A DNA stretch of 10,943 nt, from contig JAHZGZ010000249.1 in NCBI GenBank assembly GCA_019420545.1, positions 1 through 10,943 on the forward strand, given 5' to 3'. The notes beneath the pieces were generated by a model. The model did not search any database. It was not told where the DNA came from and saw only the letters and a list, made by a program, of their open reading frames with translations. The translations under genes were made by a program, and so were the position numbers. The stretch comes from Bacteroidales bacterium (GTDB taxonomy: Bacteria; Bacteroidota; Bacteroidia; Bacteroidales; Muribaculaceae). The number at the start of each line of letters is the position of its first letter. Position 1 is the first letter of the stretch. Positions 1 to 7,192 of this stretch are shown piece after piece.

Positions 1-1700
1 CTGCCGTCGCATACTACATGGCGCGCGACCTCCAGCCTAAGATCAACGCACCTGTGGGCCTACTTTACACCCCAATCGGCGGCTCGATCATCGAGGCATG
101 GATACCTCGCGAGGAGATTGAGAGCGAGGAATTTGCCGAGACACGCAATCTGCTCAAACGCGAGGGCTCATATTACGACGATACATTCTGGGTCGACGGC
201 GACCGCACCATGACCGGCTTCTACAATGCCAAGATCGGGCCGCTCGCAGGCTTCAATGTGGCCGGTACGATATGGTATCAGGGCGAGAGCAACTCCGATC
301 GCGCGCAGTTCTATTCAGCCGAACTGATGGCTCTGAAGAAGGGATGGAGCCGCACATTCGGTTTCGACGAGTCGACCGACCCCATGCCGTTCGTATTCTG
401 CCAGGTGGCTCCTTGGGTGACTGATACTGACCTCATGCCTCTTGCCGAGGCTATGGCCGACGCCTACACCAAGATGGCTGACCGCCGCGTGGCAATGTTC
501 CCGATCTACGATACCGACCTTTCGCAGGAACGCAACGTCACCATTCATCCTACCAACAAGAAGCCTGTGGGCAAGCGTTTTGCCACTGCTGTCTACAATA
601 TGCTCTACAACCCTGCCAAGCCCGTGTGCAGCGCGCCGGTTGTCGATGAAATCGAGTTCGGCACCGACGTGGCCACCGTCACATTCGTCAATGCCGGCGA
701 GGGCTTGCGCACAATCGACGGCGGTACCGACCTTATCGGCTTCACCGTGGCCGGGGCCGACGGACTCCATGTCAATGCCGAGGCACACATAACCGGCATA
801 AACACTGTCGAGGTAAACCTCGCCGGTGTGGAGGATCCCGCCTACATCACCTATGCATGGCGCAACTTCAACATCAACTCCAACCTCTGCAACTCCGAGG
901 GGATGCCTGCCGCTCCCTTCCGCAGCAATGCCGTCGACAAGCAGACGCATATGAAGAATATGGACTGGCTTGAGATGGACGCTCCCGCCGTGAGAGGCTA
1001 CATATGGGGTCAGGATGTAACGACACAGCCCGTAGGATGGATCGGCGGCGACAACGCTACCTGGACATCGCCCGACGCCGAGCTGACATTCGACGCCGAC
1101 GACCGCCACTACGGTCTCGCCTCGATGAATATCAGCTACGGTGGCACTGGTGCCACCGTAGCTGCCGGAGTCGACTCCTATACCATGCCCGAAGGTGCTC
1201 CGACTAATGCTTCCTATAACAAGAGTCTTGCCGTGACACTCAACGGCTACTCCGGAATGTGCGTCATGGTCAAGAATCCCGATGCGCGTGAAAAAGATCT
1301 CACGCTGAGCATCACCGCCGATGACAATACAGTATACACGCTCACAAAGGCCGTTAGCGCCTCTGCCTCTACATTCGAGCCTGTCTATTTCGACTTCAGC
1401 AAGGTACAGAGCATCGGCGCCGCATCGCGTGCAGCATCCGCCCCCGCTTTCGGACGCATCCGCGCCCTTGACTTCACCGTTACTGACAGTGCCGCCGGCC
1501 AGTTGAAACTTGACCACGCCACAATGCTCACCATCTCCGACATCCCCGACGACACGGTGACCGGCATCGACGGCATAGCCTCCGACGATACCCTCCCCTC
1601 CGAGACCTGGTACACCATCCAGGGGATCCGCGTCAACGGCCTCCCCTCCCTCCCCGGCCTTTATGTCAGCTCCCGCCACGCCAAGCTCCTCGTCAGGTAA
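1..1700 (+). CDS. Sialate O-acetylesterase family protein (SASA/SGNH fold), 5' end outside the window
   Basis: This family removes O-acetyl groups from sialic acids or related glycans, usually outside the cytoplasm. The reading frame is open to the left edge: the codons before the ATG at 18 read Ala-Val-Ala-Tyr-Tyr and fit the family, so that ATG is internal. Numbering from it, the family signatures are GGSIIEAW (21-28), IWYQGESN (85-92) and the HPTNKKPVGKRFA block (177-189), whose His is the expected catalytic His. The nucleophile Ser block lies upstream, outside the window. Residues about 200-300 look like a beta-sandwich linker domain. Residues about 320-515 resemble a carbohydrate-binding jelly roll. 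The last 35 residues (WYTIQGIRV...PGLYV...KLLVR) match the short C-terminal tail common on Bacteroidales secreted proteins. The family call is firm; the exact substrate is not. Confidence 0.88.
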   Translation, partial: AVAYYMARDLQPKINAPVGLLYTPIGGSIIEAWIPREEIESEEFAETRNLLKREGSYYDDTFWVDGDRTMTGFYNAKIGPLAGFNVAGTIWYQGESNSDRAQFYSAELMALKKGWSRTFGFDESTDPMPFVFCQVAPWVTDTDLMPLAEAMADAYTKMADRRVAMFPIYDTDLSQERNVTIHPTNKKPVGKRFATAVYNMLYNPAKPVCSAPVVDEIEFGTDVATVTFVNAGEGLRTIDGGTDLIGFTVAGADGLHVNAEAHITGINTVEVNLAGVEDPAYITYAWRNFNINSNLCNSEGMPAAPFRSNAVDKQTHMKNMDWLEMDAPAVRGYIWGQDVTTQPVGWIGGDNATWTSPDAELTFDADDRHYGLASMNISYGGTGATVAAGVDSYTMPEGAPTNASYNKSLAVTLNGYSGMCVMVKNPDAREKDLTLSITADDNTVYTLTKAVSASASTFEPVYFDFSKVQSIGAASRAASAPAFGRIRALDFTVTDSAAGQLKLDHATMLTISDIPDDTVTGIDGIASDDTLPSETWYTIQGIRVNGLPSLPGLYVSSRHAKLLVR

Positions 1701-1727
1701 ATCTAAATCTTCATAAACTATTGTAAG

Positions 1728-1761
1728 ATGTGCCATGCCGTCACCATGCGGTATGGCACAT
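1728..1761 (+). terminator. Hairpin downstream of the esterase gene, probable terminator
   Basis: The arms 1728-1740 and 1749-1761 pair over 13 bp with one G-T wobble around an 8-nt loop. The hairpin starts 28 bp after the esterase stop. The following sequence is AT-rich but has no clean T run, so termination is likely but not certain. It separates the esterase from the GH2 gene. Confidence 0.6.
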
Positions 1762-1805
1762 TATGTTATATAGCAGATTATGGGCGCCTAAAGGAAATTA
1801 TATTG

Positions 1806-1813
1806 TAGTTTTG
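1806..1813 (+). promoter_or_regulatory. Candidate Bacteroidetes -7 box for the GH2 gene
   Basis: TAGTTTTG matches the Bacteroidetes sigma-ABfr -7 consensus TAnnTTTG. It lies 64 bp before the GH2 start codon. No good TTTG -33 box is visible at the expected spacing; only a weak TATG occurs near 1779-1782. Together with the hairpin at 1728-1761 it suggests that the GH2 gene has its own promoter. Confidence 0.5.
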
Positions 1814-1877
1814 TGAATGAGTAGGTCTGTGGCCTGCGGTTATTACGATTATTATAATATTCTTCTGAGAAGAAATC

Positions 1878-4800
1878 ATGAAAAAGACAGTTATCGCAAC
1901 GAAAAGAGGGTTGATTCCGCTGGCGGCGACGGCTATGCTGGCACTGGTGTCGGCGCAGGCCGGAGCGCAATGTCTCAACCGCACATTGATCAATGACGGG
2001 TGGCTCATGCAGGATGCCGCCGAAGTGGTGAAGACGGGTCCCGAAAAGGGGTGGATTATGCTTACCTCGGCTCGGGTGCCGCAGGAGGGGAAGTATGTGT
2101 CGCGGGCTGATTACAAGCCCGAAGGATGGTACAAGGCGACAGTGCCGGGAACGGTGCTGACCACCCTTGTCAACGAAGGCGTGTACCCTGAGCCGCTTTA
2201 CGGGGAGAACAACCGCCCGGACATAATTCCGGAATACCTGTGCCATACCGACTGGTGGTACCGCAATGTGATTGACGTGCCCGCATCATTCGCCGGGAAG
2301 AAGATCTGGCTCAACTTCGACGGCATCAACTACGAGGCCGACGTGTGGGTCAACGGCGAGCGCATAGGTCCGGTCAAGGGGGCATTTGTGCGCAAGAATT
2401 TCGACATTACCAACCGGGTGAAGCCCGGGGAGAAAGCGGTTGTGGCCGTGAAGATCACGCCGCAGCCTCATACCGGAGTGCCGTCGGAGCACACGATGGG
2501 TACCGTGGGCGGTCCGTGCGGCGGAGTGGGGCGCCTCGACGGCCCCACGTTCGGCTGTACGAGCGGCTGGGACTTCATGTCGGGCGTGCGCGACCGCAAC
2601 AGCGGCATATGGCAGGATGTATGGCTCTCGGCCACGGGCGATGTGCTTGTGAAGGATCCGCGGGTTACTACCGACCTGCCTTTGCCCGACACCACGCGCG
2701 CCGACATTATCGTGGAGGCTGTGGTGCAGAACACCTCGGGCACGCCGCGTCGAGGCTCCGTAGTGGGGCGTATCGGCGACATCCGTTTCAGCAAGAAGGT
2801 GGAAGTTGCGCCGTGGCGCACACAGAACGTGACATTCACCCCCGCGGAGTTCAACGCGCTGCGCATATCCGACCCGAGACTGTGGTGGCCCAACTGCATG
2901 GGCGCACAGAATCTCTACGACCTGCATCTCGCTTTCGAGGATGAGGGCGGTAACGTGTCGGATGAGCGCGACGTGACTTTCGGCATACGTGAGATTGACT
3001 ATGCGGCGGGAGGGCCCGACAAGCTCGCGCTCGCCGTAAACGGAAAGCGTGTCTACTGCAAGGGCGGCAATTGGGCGCTCGAAGAGGCTCTCAAGCGTAT
3101 CGACCCCAAGAGGCTCGACGCTCAGGTAAGGATGCATCGCGACGCCAATTTCAATATGATACGCCTGTGGGGCGGCCAGGCGGCTTCCAAGACGCTTTAC
3201 GACCTCTGCGACCGTTACGGCATAATGCTCTGGGACGAGTTCTGGCAGTTCAACGCCGCCGACCCGCTCGACCAGGATCTCTATCTGGCCAATGTGCGCG
3301 ACAAGGTGCTCACCTTCCGCAACCATCCCTCTCTGGTAGTGTGGTGCGCGCGCAACGAGGCCGCTCCTCCCAAGTATCTCGACGACGACGTGCGCTACAT
3401 TCTTGCCGAGCTTGATCCGCTGCGCCACTATCAGCCCAACTCGGGCGGCGGATTGGGATGCAACTCGGGCGGCCCGTATGAATGGCAGACTCCGGGCGAC
3501 TACTACCGCTTCTCTGAAAAGAAGAATTTCAACCGGCGCGAGACGTTCAAGACCGAGATCGGCCCGCAGTCAATCCCGACCATCGAGTCGATAGAGGGGA
3601 TGATGCCCGAAAAGGATTGGAACAGCATCACCGACGCTTGGGCCGAGCATAACTTCGCCTCGGGCGGGGGCCGCAAACTGTTGCGCATCATGGCGTCGCG
3701 CTACGGTAAGGCTGTCAACCTCCCCGACTTCGTGAGGAAGTCGCAGATGATGAACCACGAGGGTTTCAAGGCGATGTACGAGGGGCGCATGGCTCAGATG
3801 CATGCCCCGATGGAGGGCGTGCTGCTATGGATGAGCGTGCCTACACAGCCGAGCTTCGTATGGCAGATGATGCACTACGACCTTGAGCCCAACTCCTCGC
3901 TCTATGCGCTGAAGAGCGCCTGCGAGCCGGTGCATGTGCAGCTCAACGATGTCGACGGTGGCCGCATTCAGGTGGTCAACCACACCGACCGGAGCCTTGA
4001 CCTTACGGCGCACTGCCGTGTCTACGGCCTCGATGGCAAGCTCATCGCCGAAAAGCAGTTCGACGTGGATGCCGCTCCCTCGGCCACTACCGACGTGGAC
4101 GGTATGGAGTGGGTCTACCCGCTCGATGAGGTGCATTTCGTGAAGCTGAATCTCACCGACCGCACCGGCAGGGAGGTTTCCGAAAACTTCTACTGGAAAG
4201 GTGCCGCTTCAGCGCCCGACAGGCTTACGGCGCTTGATTCGCTGCCTGTGGTGCGCCTTAAAGCAAAGGCATCGGTGCGCAAGGCCTCCAGCAAGACCTA
4301 TGTCGACGTCACGTTTCAGAATCCCGGCAAGGTTCCCGCGCTCATGGCTCATATGCAACTGCGGCGTGCCGGCTCGATGGAACGCGTGCTGCCGGTGTTC
4401 TATTCCGACAATTATGTGAGCCTTCTGCCGGGAGAGCGGCGCACGGTGACGATCGAGGCTGACGACGCCGACCTCAAAGGCGAGAAACCTCTGGTGCTTG
4501 TCGACGGCTGGAACGTGGATGTGACGCCGTCGAAGATGGTTGCGCTCAACCGCAACGCGCAGGTCGACAGCCGTGAGCGCGGAGAGTTTACCTTCGTGGC
4601 TCCCGAGCTTGTTGCGTGCGACACTGTGAGGATGAACTGTGCCGGCTACGGTTACGACGGCTTCACGGGCGACCCGGGTTTCCTCGATGCTCCCATCGGT
4701 TTTATTGTCGAGGATATCTACACCGACGGGGTCACGGATGCAGCCCCCATGTCGGTGTATCAGACGGTACGCTGGGGGCAGTCGCGTTATCCCAATCTCA

Positions 4801-5069
4801 TGAAAGGTAAGGGCCCGTACACAGTGCGTCTGCACTTTGCCGAGCAGGATCGCAATACGCCCGTCGGCCACCGGCGTTTCGACGTGGCCGTCAACGGCAC
4901 GACCGTGGTCGAGGATCTTGATGTAATGGCCGAGACCGGCATGTGCTTCAAGGCTCTGGTAAAGACCGTGCGCGGGATAATGCCCGACGCCGACGGCATG
5001 ATCACCATCGAGACTAAAAACCGCAAGGGTTCACCCCAGATCTCCGGCTACGAGATCATTCCCGAGTAA
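1878..5069 (+). CDS. GH2 glycoside hydrolase, exo-beta-glucosaminidase / beta-mannosidase-like, with C-terminal malectin-like domain
   Basis: A retaining beta-glycosidase, likely trimming glucosamine- or mannose-containing glycans in the periplasm or at the cell surface. Residues 1-30 form a signal peptide (KK start, hydrophobic core, AQAGA end). The order is: sugar-binding jelly roll (about 35-255, with WWYR and GIWQDVWL), Ig-like sandwich (about 256-370), TIM barrel (about 371-680), further beta domains (about 685-900) and a malectin-like domain (about 905-1063, with YTVRLHFAEQD and RRFDVAVNG). In the barrel, CARNEAAP gives the acid/base Glu494 and FKTEIGPQSIP gives the nucleophile Glu560. 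KGGNW (395-399) and the GPYEWQTPGDYY block (532-543) resemble the CsxA exo-glucosaminidase / endo-beta-mannosidase branch rather than LacZ. An AG-rich stretch at 1867-1874 can serve as ribosome binding site. The family is certain; the sugar specificity is inferred. Confidence 0.92.
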   Translation: MKKTVIATKRGLIPLAATAMLALVSAQAGAQCLNRTLINDGWLMQDAAEVVKTGPEKGWIMLTSARVPQEGKYVSRADYKPEGWYKATVPGTVLTTLVNEGVYPEPLYGENNRPDIIPEYLCHTDWWYRNVIDVPASFAGKKIWLNFDGINYEADVWVNGERIGPVKGAFVRKNFDITNRVKPGEKAVVAVKITPQPHTGVPSEHTMGTVGGPCGGVGRLDGPTFGCTSGWDFMSGVRDRNSGIWQDVWLSATGDVLVKDPRVTTDLPLPDTTRADIIVEAVVQNTSGTPRRGSVVGRIGDIRFSKKVEVAPWRTQNVTFTPAEFNALRISDPRLWWPNCMGAQNLYDLHLAFEDEGGNVSDERDVTFGIREIDYAAGGPDKLALAVNGKRVYCKGGNWALEEALKRIDPKRLDAQVRMHRDANFNMIRLWGGQAASKTLYDLCDRYGIMLWDEFWQFNAADPLDQDLYLANVRDKVLTFRNHPSLVVWCARNEAAPPKYLDDDVRYILAELDPLRHYQPNSGGGLGCNSGGPYEWQTPGDYYRFSEKKNFNRRETFKTEIGPQSIPTIESIEGMMPEKDWNSITDAWAEHNFASGGGRKLLRIMASRYGKAVNLPDFVRKSQMMNHEGFKAMYEGRMAQMHAPMEGVLLWMSVPTQPSFVWQMMHYDLEPNSSLYALKSACEPVHVQLNDVDGGRIQVVNHTDRSLDLTAHCRVYGLDGKLIAEKQFDVDAAPSATTDVDGMEWVYPLDEVHFVKLNLTDRTGREVSENFYWKGAASAPDRLTALDSLPVVRLKAKASVRKASSKTYVDVTFQNPGKVPALMAHMQLRRAGSMERVLPVFYSDNYVSLLPGERRTVTIEADDADLKGEKPLVLVDGWNVDVTPSKMVALNRNAQVDSRERGEFTFVAPELVACDTVRMNCAGYGYDGFTGDPGFLDAPIGFIVEDIYTDGVTDAAPMSVYQTVRWGQSRYPNLMKGKGPYTVRLHFAEQDRNTPVGHRRFDVAVNGTTVVEDLDVMAETGMCFKALVKTVRGIMPDADGMITIETKNRKGSPQISGYEIIPE

Positions 5070-5075
5070 ATTGCA

Positions 5076-5112
5076 ACCAACCCAGAGCGGGAGGGCGGCG
5101 CTTTAGCCCGCC
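5076..5112 (-). repeat. REP-like palindromic element, copy 1
   Basis: Read on the minus strand, this copy begins GGCGGGCTAAAGCGCCGCCC and continues into a CTGGGTTG tail. Over 35 positions (5078-5112) it matches copy 3 (9208-9242) at 33. The core can fold into a small hairpin with a TAAA loop and one bulged G. It lies just after the GH2 stop, facing copy 2. Confidence 0.8.
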
Positions 5113-5180
5113 ATACTATCTCATGGCCAATGATCGTAGTTCTGGCGCTTTTTGATCGCGGCGGGCTAAAGCGCGGCCCT
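5092..5180. repeat. Long inverted repeat formed by REP-like copies 1 and 2
   Basis: Arms 5092-5112 and 5160-5180 are reverse complements at 20 of 21 positions, separated by 47 bp. A transcript from either side could form a stable 21-bp stem. It lies between the convergent GH2 and methyltransferase genes. The head-to-head layout resembles the paired REP units (BIMEs) known from enterobacteria. It may act as a 3'-end stabiliser or attenuate read-through; that role is inferred. Confidence 0.75.
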
Positions 5181-5198
5181 ACCAGTCAGGGTTGATGG
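5160..5198 (+). repeat. REP-like palindromic element, copy 2
   Basis: The core GGCGGGCTAAAGCGC is followed by a GGCCCTACC segment and the GGGTTGATGG tail. It is the most diverged copy: one core change (GCGG for GCCG) and several tail changes relative to copy 3. The orientation is opposite to copy 1. Confidence 0.78.
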
Positions 5199-5236
5199 AA
5201 GTTGGCTATCAGGCGGGGTTGATGGGGGATGGCTAT
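5189..5236 (+). repeat. Imperfect direct repeat, 21-bp units with a 27-bp period
   Basis: Units 5189-5209 and 5216-5236 share GGGTTGATGG, then differ at four positions, then share TGGCTAT. The first unit is the tail of REP-like copy 2. The second runs over the stop codon of the methyltransferase gene (5233-5235), so the duplication defines the present 3' end of that gene. Confidence 0.6.
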
Positions 5237-5823
5237 TTTTGGAGGGTGATGATGTAGGCAGAGTCGTCGTCGCGGGTGTAGGCTACGTTGAGGCCTGCGG
5301 CTGTGAGGCGCGAGGCGAGTTCTTCGGCTGAGTCGAGATAATGGGCGTGGCCTTTTTCGCCGAGGCCGGTGTGGAGGGAGTTGATCTCCTCTTTTGAGCA
5401 TGAGAAGCCGATCACGAGACGGCTGCCGGGCATGAGATGGTCGTCGTAGAGGCGCTTGACGGCGGCGACGGGATCGTCGAAGGTAGGGAGCATGCAGAAT
5501 ATGACCACGGCATCGTATGCGCCGAATATGGCGTCGTGCTCCACGTCGCCGAGGATGAAACGCACTTTGCGTGTGTCGCCGTAGGCGGCTGCGGCTTGGT
5601 CAAGAAGTCCGCAGGATGGGTCGTATGCATCGACCCACCCCGAGCCTGAGGTTTTTCCCGTAAGATAAGAAAGTAACTGCCCGGTACCGGTGACGGCATC
5701 GAGAATGATATTGTCGGGCTTGATATCGAGCTGATCGATAATGTGGCGGATAGCGTCGGGATTGTTCTCGACAATCTCGTCGCGTTTGCGCAGGAGGCGC
5801 GTGCGGAACTCTGAAGCGTTCAT
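5233..5823 (-). CDS. Class I SAM-dependent methyltransferase
   Basis: A 196-residue soluble protein with a Rossmann-fold methyltransferase core. Motif I is ILDAVTGTGQL (40-50), which binds S-adenosylmethionine. The acidic end of strand 2 is in VDAYDPS (64-70). LGDVEHD (91-97) matches the adenine-contacting region, and YDAVVIFCMLPTFDDP (103-118) is the motif IV region. No transmembrane segment or substrate domain is seen, so the substrate cannot be named. The gene lies 56 bp after upp on the same strand without an obvious promoter of its own, which suggests co-transcription with the upp operon. Its stop codon lies inside a small direct repeat next to the REP-like pair. A small-molecule methyltransferase is the likeliest reading. 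Confidence 0.8.
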   Translation of the reverse strand: MNASEFRTRLLRKRDEIVENNPDAIRHIIDQLDIKPDNIILDAVTGTGQLLSYLTGKTSGSGWVDAYDPSCGLLDQAAAAYGDTRKVRFILGDVEHDAIFGAYDAVVIFCMLPTFDDPVAAVKRLYDDHLMPGSRLVIGFSCSKEEINSLHTGLGEKGHAHYLDSAEELASRLTAAGLNVAYTRDDDSAYIITLQK

Positions 5824-5832
5824 GTGGCGGAT

Positions 5833-5853
5833 TTATTGATTGTGTATCAATAA
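5833..5853. promoter_or_regulatory. AT-rich palindrome upstream of the methyltransferase gene
   Basis: Perfect 8-bp arms TTATTGAT (5833-5840) and ATCAATAA (5846-5853) flank a 5-bp spacer. It begins 9 bp upstream of the methyltransferase start, in the 56-bp gap after upp. It could be an operator or an RNA hairpin in the intercistronic leader. No TAnnTTTG box is visible beside it. Confidence 0.35.
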
Positions 5854-5879
5854 TCCAACCGTCGCGAGAGGGGGATTGT

Positions 5880-6533
5880 TCAGTCCTTGATTCCGTAAGC
5901 GAGGTCGCCTGCGTCGCCGAGGCCGGGCACTATGTAGCTGTGGGTGTTGATCTCCGGATCGATAGCTCCCACCCACAGTGTCGTATGGTCGGCAGGGAAA
6001 TGCTCCTTCACATAGTCGACGGCTGCCTGAGAGGCTATCACGGAAGCGATATGCACATGGGCGGGTGTGCCCTTGGTAAGGAGTGCATGGTAGCTAAGTT
6101 CCATCGACTTGCCGGTGGCGAGCATGGGGTCGACAAGGATAAGTGTCTTTCCGTCGAGACGTGGCGACGCGAGGTATTCGATGAATACGTCGAAGTTTTC
6201 TTTCTCGCGATATTTACGATATGCCGACACGAATGCATTTTCGGCGGTGTCGAGCACGTTGAGGAATCCCTGATGGAAGGGTATGCCTGCGCGGAATATG
6301 GTGCCGAGCACTACCTGAGTGTCGATCACGTCGCATTCACATGGCGCGAGAGGGGTCTCGATGGTCTCTTTACGGTAGCGGAAGGTGCGGCTGATCTCAA
6401 AAGCCATCATCTCGCCGATGCGTTCGAGATTGCGGCGGAAGCGGAGCATGTCATGCTGGATGCTGACGTTGCGCAGCTCCATCATGTATTGGCTCAATAC
6501 CGAAGGATAGTCGGCGAAGTTTACGATTTTCAT
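5880..6533 (-). CDS. upp: Uracil phosphoribosyltransferase
   Basis: Converts uracil and PRPP to UMP and pyrophosphate in pyrimidine salvage, in the cytoplasm. The protein has 217 residues, close to the usual 205-220. The PRPP-binding loop is LILVDPMLATGKSM (131-144). The uracil-binding end is YIVPGLGDAGDLAYG (200-214), with the GDLAYG variant in place of GDR, as I recall from other Bacteroidetes. FRAGIPF (80-86) is the conserved Arg-containing segment. The start codon overlaps the stop of the upstream HAD gene by 4 bp (ATGA, 6530-6533), so the two are probably translationally coupled; there is no Shine-Dalgarno sequence. The methyltransferase gene follows. Confidence 0.95.
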   Translation of the reverse strand: MKIVNFADYPSVLSQYMMELRNVSIQHDMLRFRRNLERIGEMMAFEISRTFRYRKETIETPLAPCECDVIDTQVVLGTIFRAGIPFHQGFLNVLDTAENAFVSAYRKYREKENFDVFIEYLASPRLDGKTLILVDPMLATGKSMELSYHALLTKGTPAHVHIASVIASQAAVDYVKEHFPADHTTLWVGAIDPEINTHSYIVPGLGDAGDLAYGIKD

Positions 6534-7153
6534 TGGTTATAGGATGATTCGGCAAGGAGGGTATAGAATTCCGAGCCGGGTACGACATTTATATAGTGGA
6601 ATCCGATCTCAGCAGCGCTCTTGCAGTTGGCGAGCGAGTCGTCGAAAAACACAGTCTCCTCGGGCTTTATGCCGAAGTCGGCTTCTACCTTGCGGAAGAT
6701 AGCGTGGTCGGGCTTCATCACCTTGGCCTCGAACGAGGTGGTGATACCGTCGAAATAGTCGTTGACGGTAAGTCCTTCCGTCTTGAACTCGTCGGCGATC
6801 TTCGAGTCCCACATTACGGCATTGGTGTTGCTCAGCAGATACAAGCGATAGCGCTTGCGTAGTTCGCGCAGGGCTTCCAGACGGTCGCGCGGTATGTCGA
6901 GAAGGAAGCGGTTGAATGCCGCGTCGATCTGTGCGTCGGTTACTTCATGCGGGATATGGCGACGGACTTCGGCGCGCCACTCTTCGGGCGATATGAGACC
7001 TTGCTCGAGAGCTCCGAAAGCTCCTTTCTGACCATAATCTCCGAGAAAATCCTCGATATCATCCATCCCAAGCTCTTTGAAAGCGGCTACACAGCGGTTG
7101 CGGTCGATATTCATTATCACACCGCCAAGATCGAAAAGAAGGTTGCGTATCAT
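6530..7153 (-). CDS. HAD-superfamily hydrolase, subfamily IA, YihX-like phosphatase
   Basis: A 207-residue cytoplasmic phosphatase, probably acting on a small phosphorylated metabolite. HAD motif I is LLFDLGGVI (5-13) with Asp8 as nucleophile; the second motif-I Asp is replaced by Gly, as in the YihX / epoxide-hydrolase N-terminal branch. Motif II is LLSNTN (106-111), motif III is the Lys in KVMKPD (144-149), and motif IV is FFDDSLANC (169-177). Residues about 15-95 form the helical cap. YihX of E. coli acts on alpha-glucose-1-phosphate, but similarity in motifs does not prove the same substrate. The gene starts 39 bp after the GH3-family gene and overlaps upp by 4 bp, so it sits inside the operon. 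Confidence 0.88.
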   Translation of the reverse strand: MIRNLLFDLGGVIMNIDRNRCVAAFKELGMDDIEDFLGDYGQKGAFGALEQGLISPEEWRAEVRRHIPHEVTDAQIDAAFNRFLLDIPRDRLEALRELRKRYRLYLLSNTNAVMWDSKIADEFKTEGLTVNDYFDGITTSFEAKVMKPDHAIFRKVEADFGIKPEETVFFDDSLANCKSAAEIGFHYINVVPGSEFYTLLAESSYNQ

Positions 7154-7192
7154 ATCTGTATCTGTAATTTTGTTGGAGAATCGTTTTTGGGG

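Noticed and set aside
18..20. ATG at 18 as the true start of the esterase
   Set aside because: The frame is open upstream with family-like residues, and the catalytic Ser block would be missing if the gene started here.
315..1736. 473-codon open frame antisense to the esterase gene
   Set aside because: It mirrors a strong coding frame in GC-rich DNA, matches no family and has a composition typical of an antisense shadow.
1965..1976. Possible lipobox (GAQC) at the end of the GH2 signal peptide
   Set aside because: Gln just before the Cys is not accepted by signal peptidase II; ordinary cleavage after AQAGA fits better.
2286..3428. 380-codon open frame antisense to the GH2 gene
   Set aside because: The GH2 frame is backed by catalytic motifs throughout this stretch; the antisense product has no recognisable domain.
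5070..5232. Possible IS element or MITE between the inverted arms
   Set aside because: The 47-bp interior has no coding capacity and no clear target-site duplication was seen; a REP-like pair explains it better.
5076..5236. Possible CRISPR array because of repeated units
   Set aside because: There are only two inverted copies and one short direct repeat, with no regular spacers and no cas genes.
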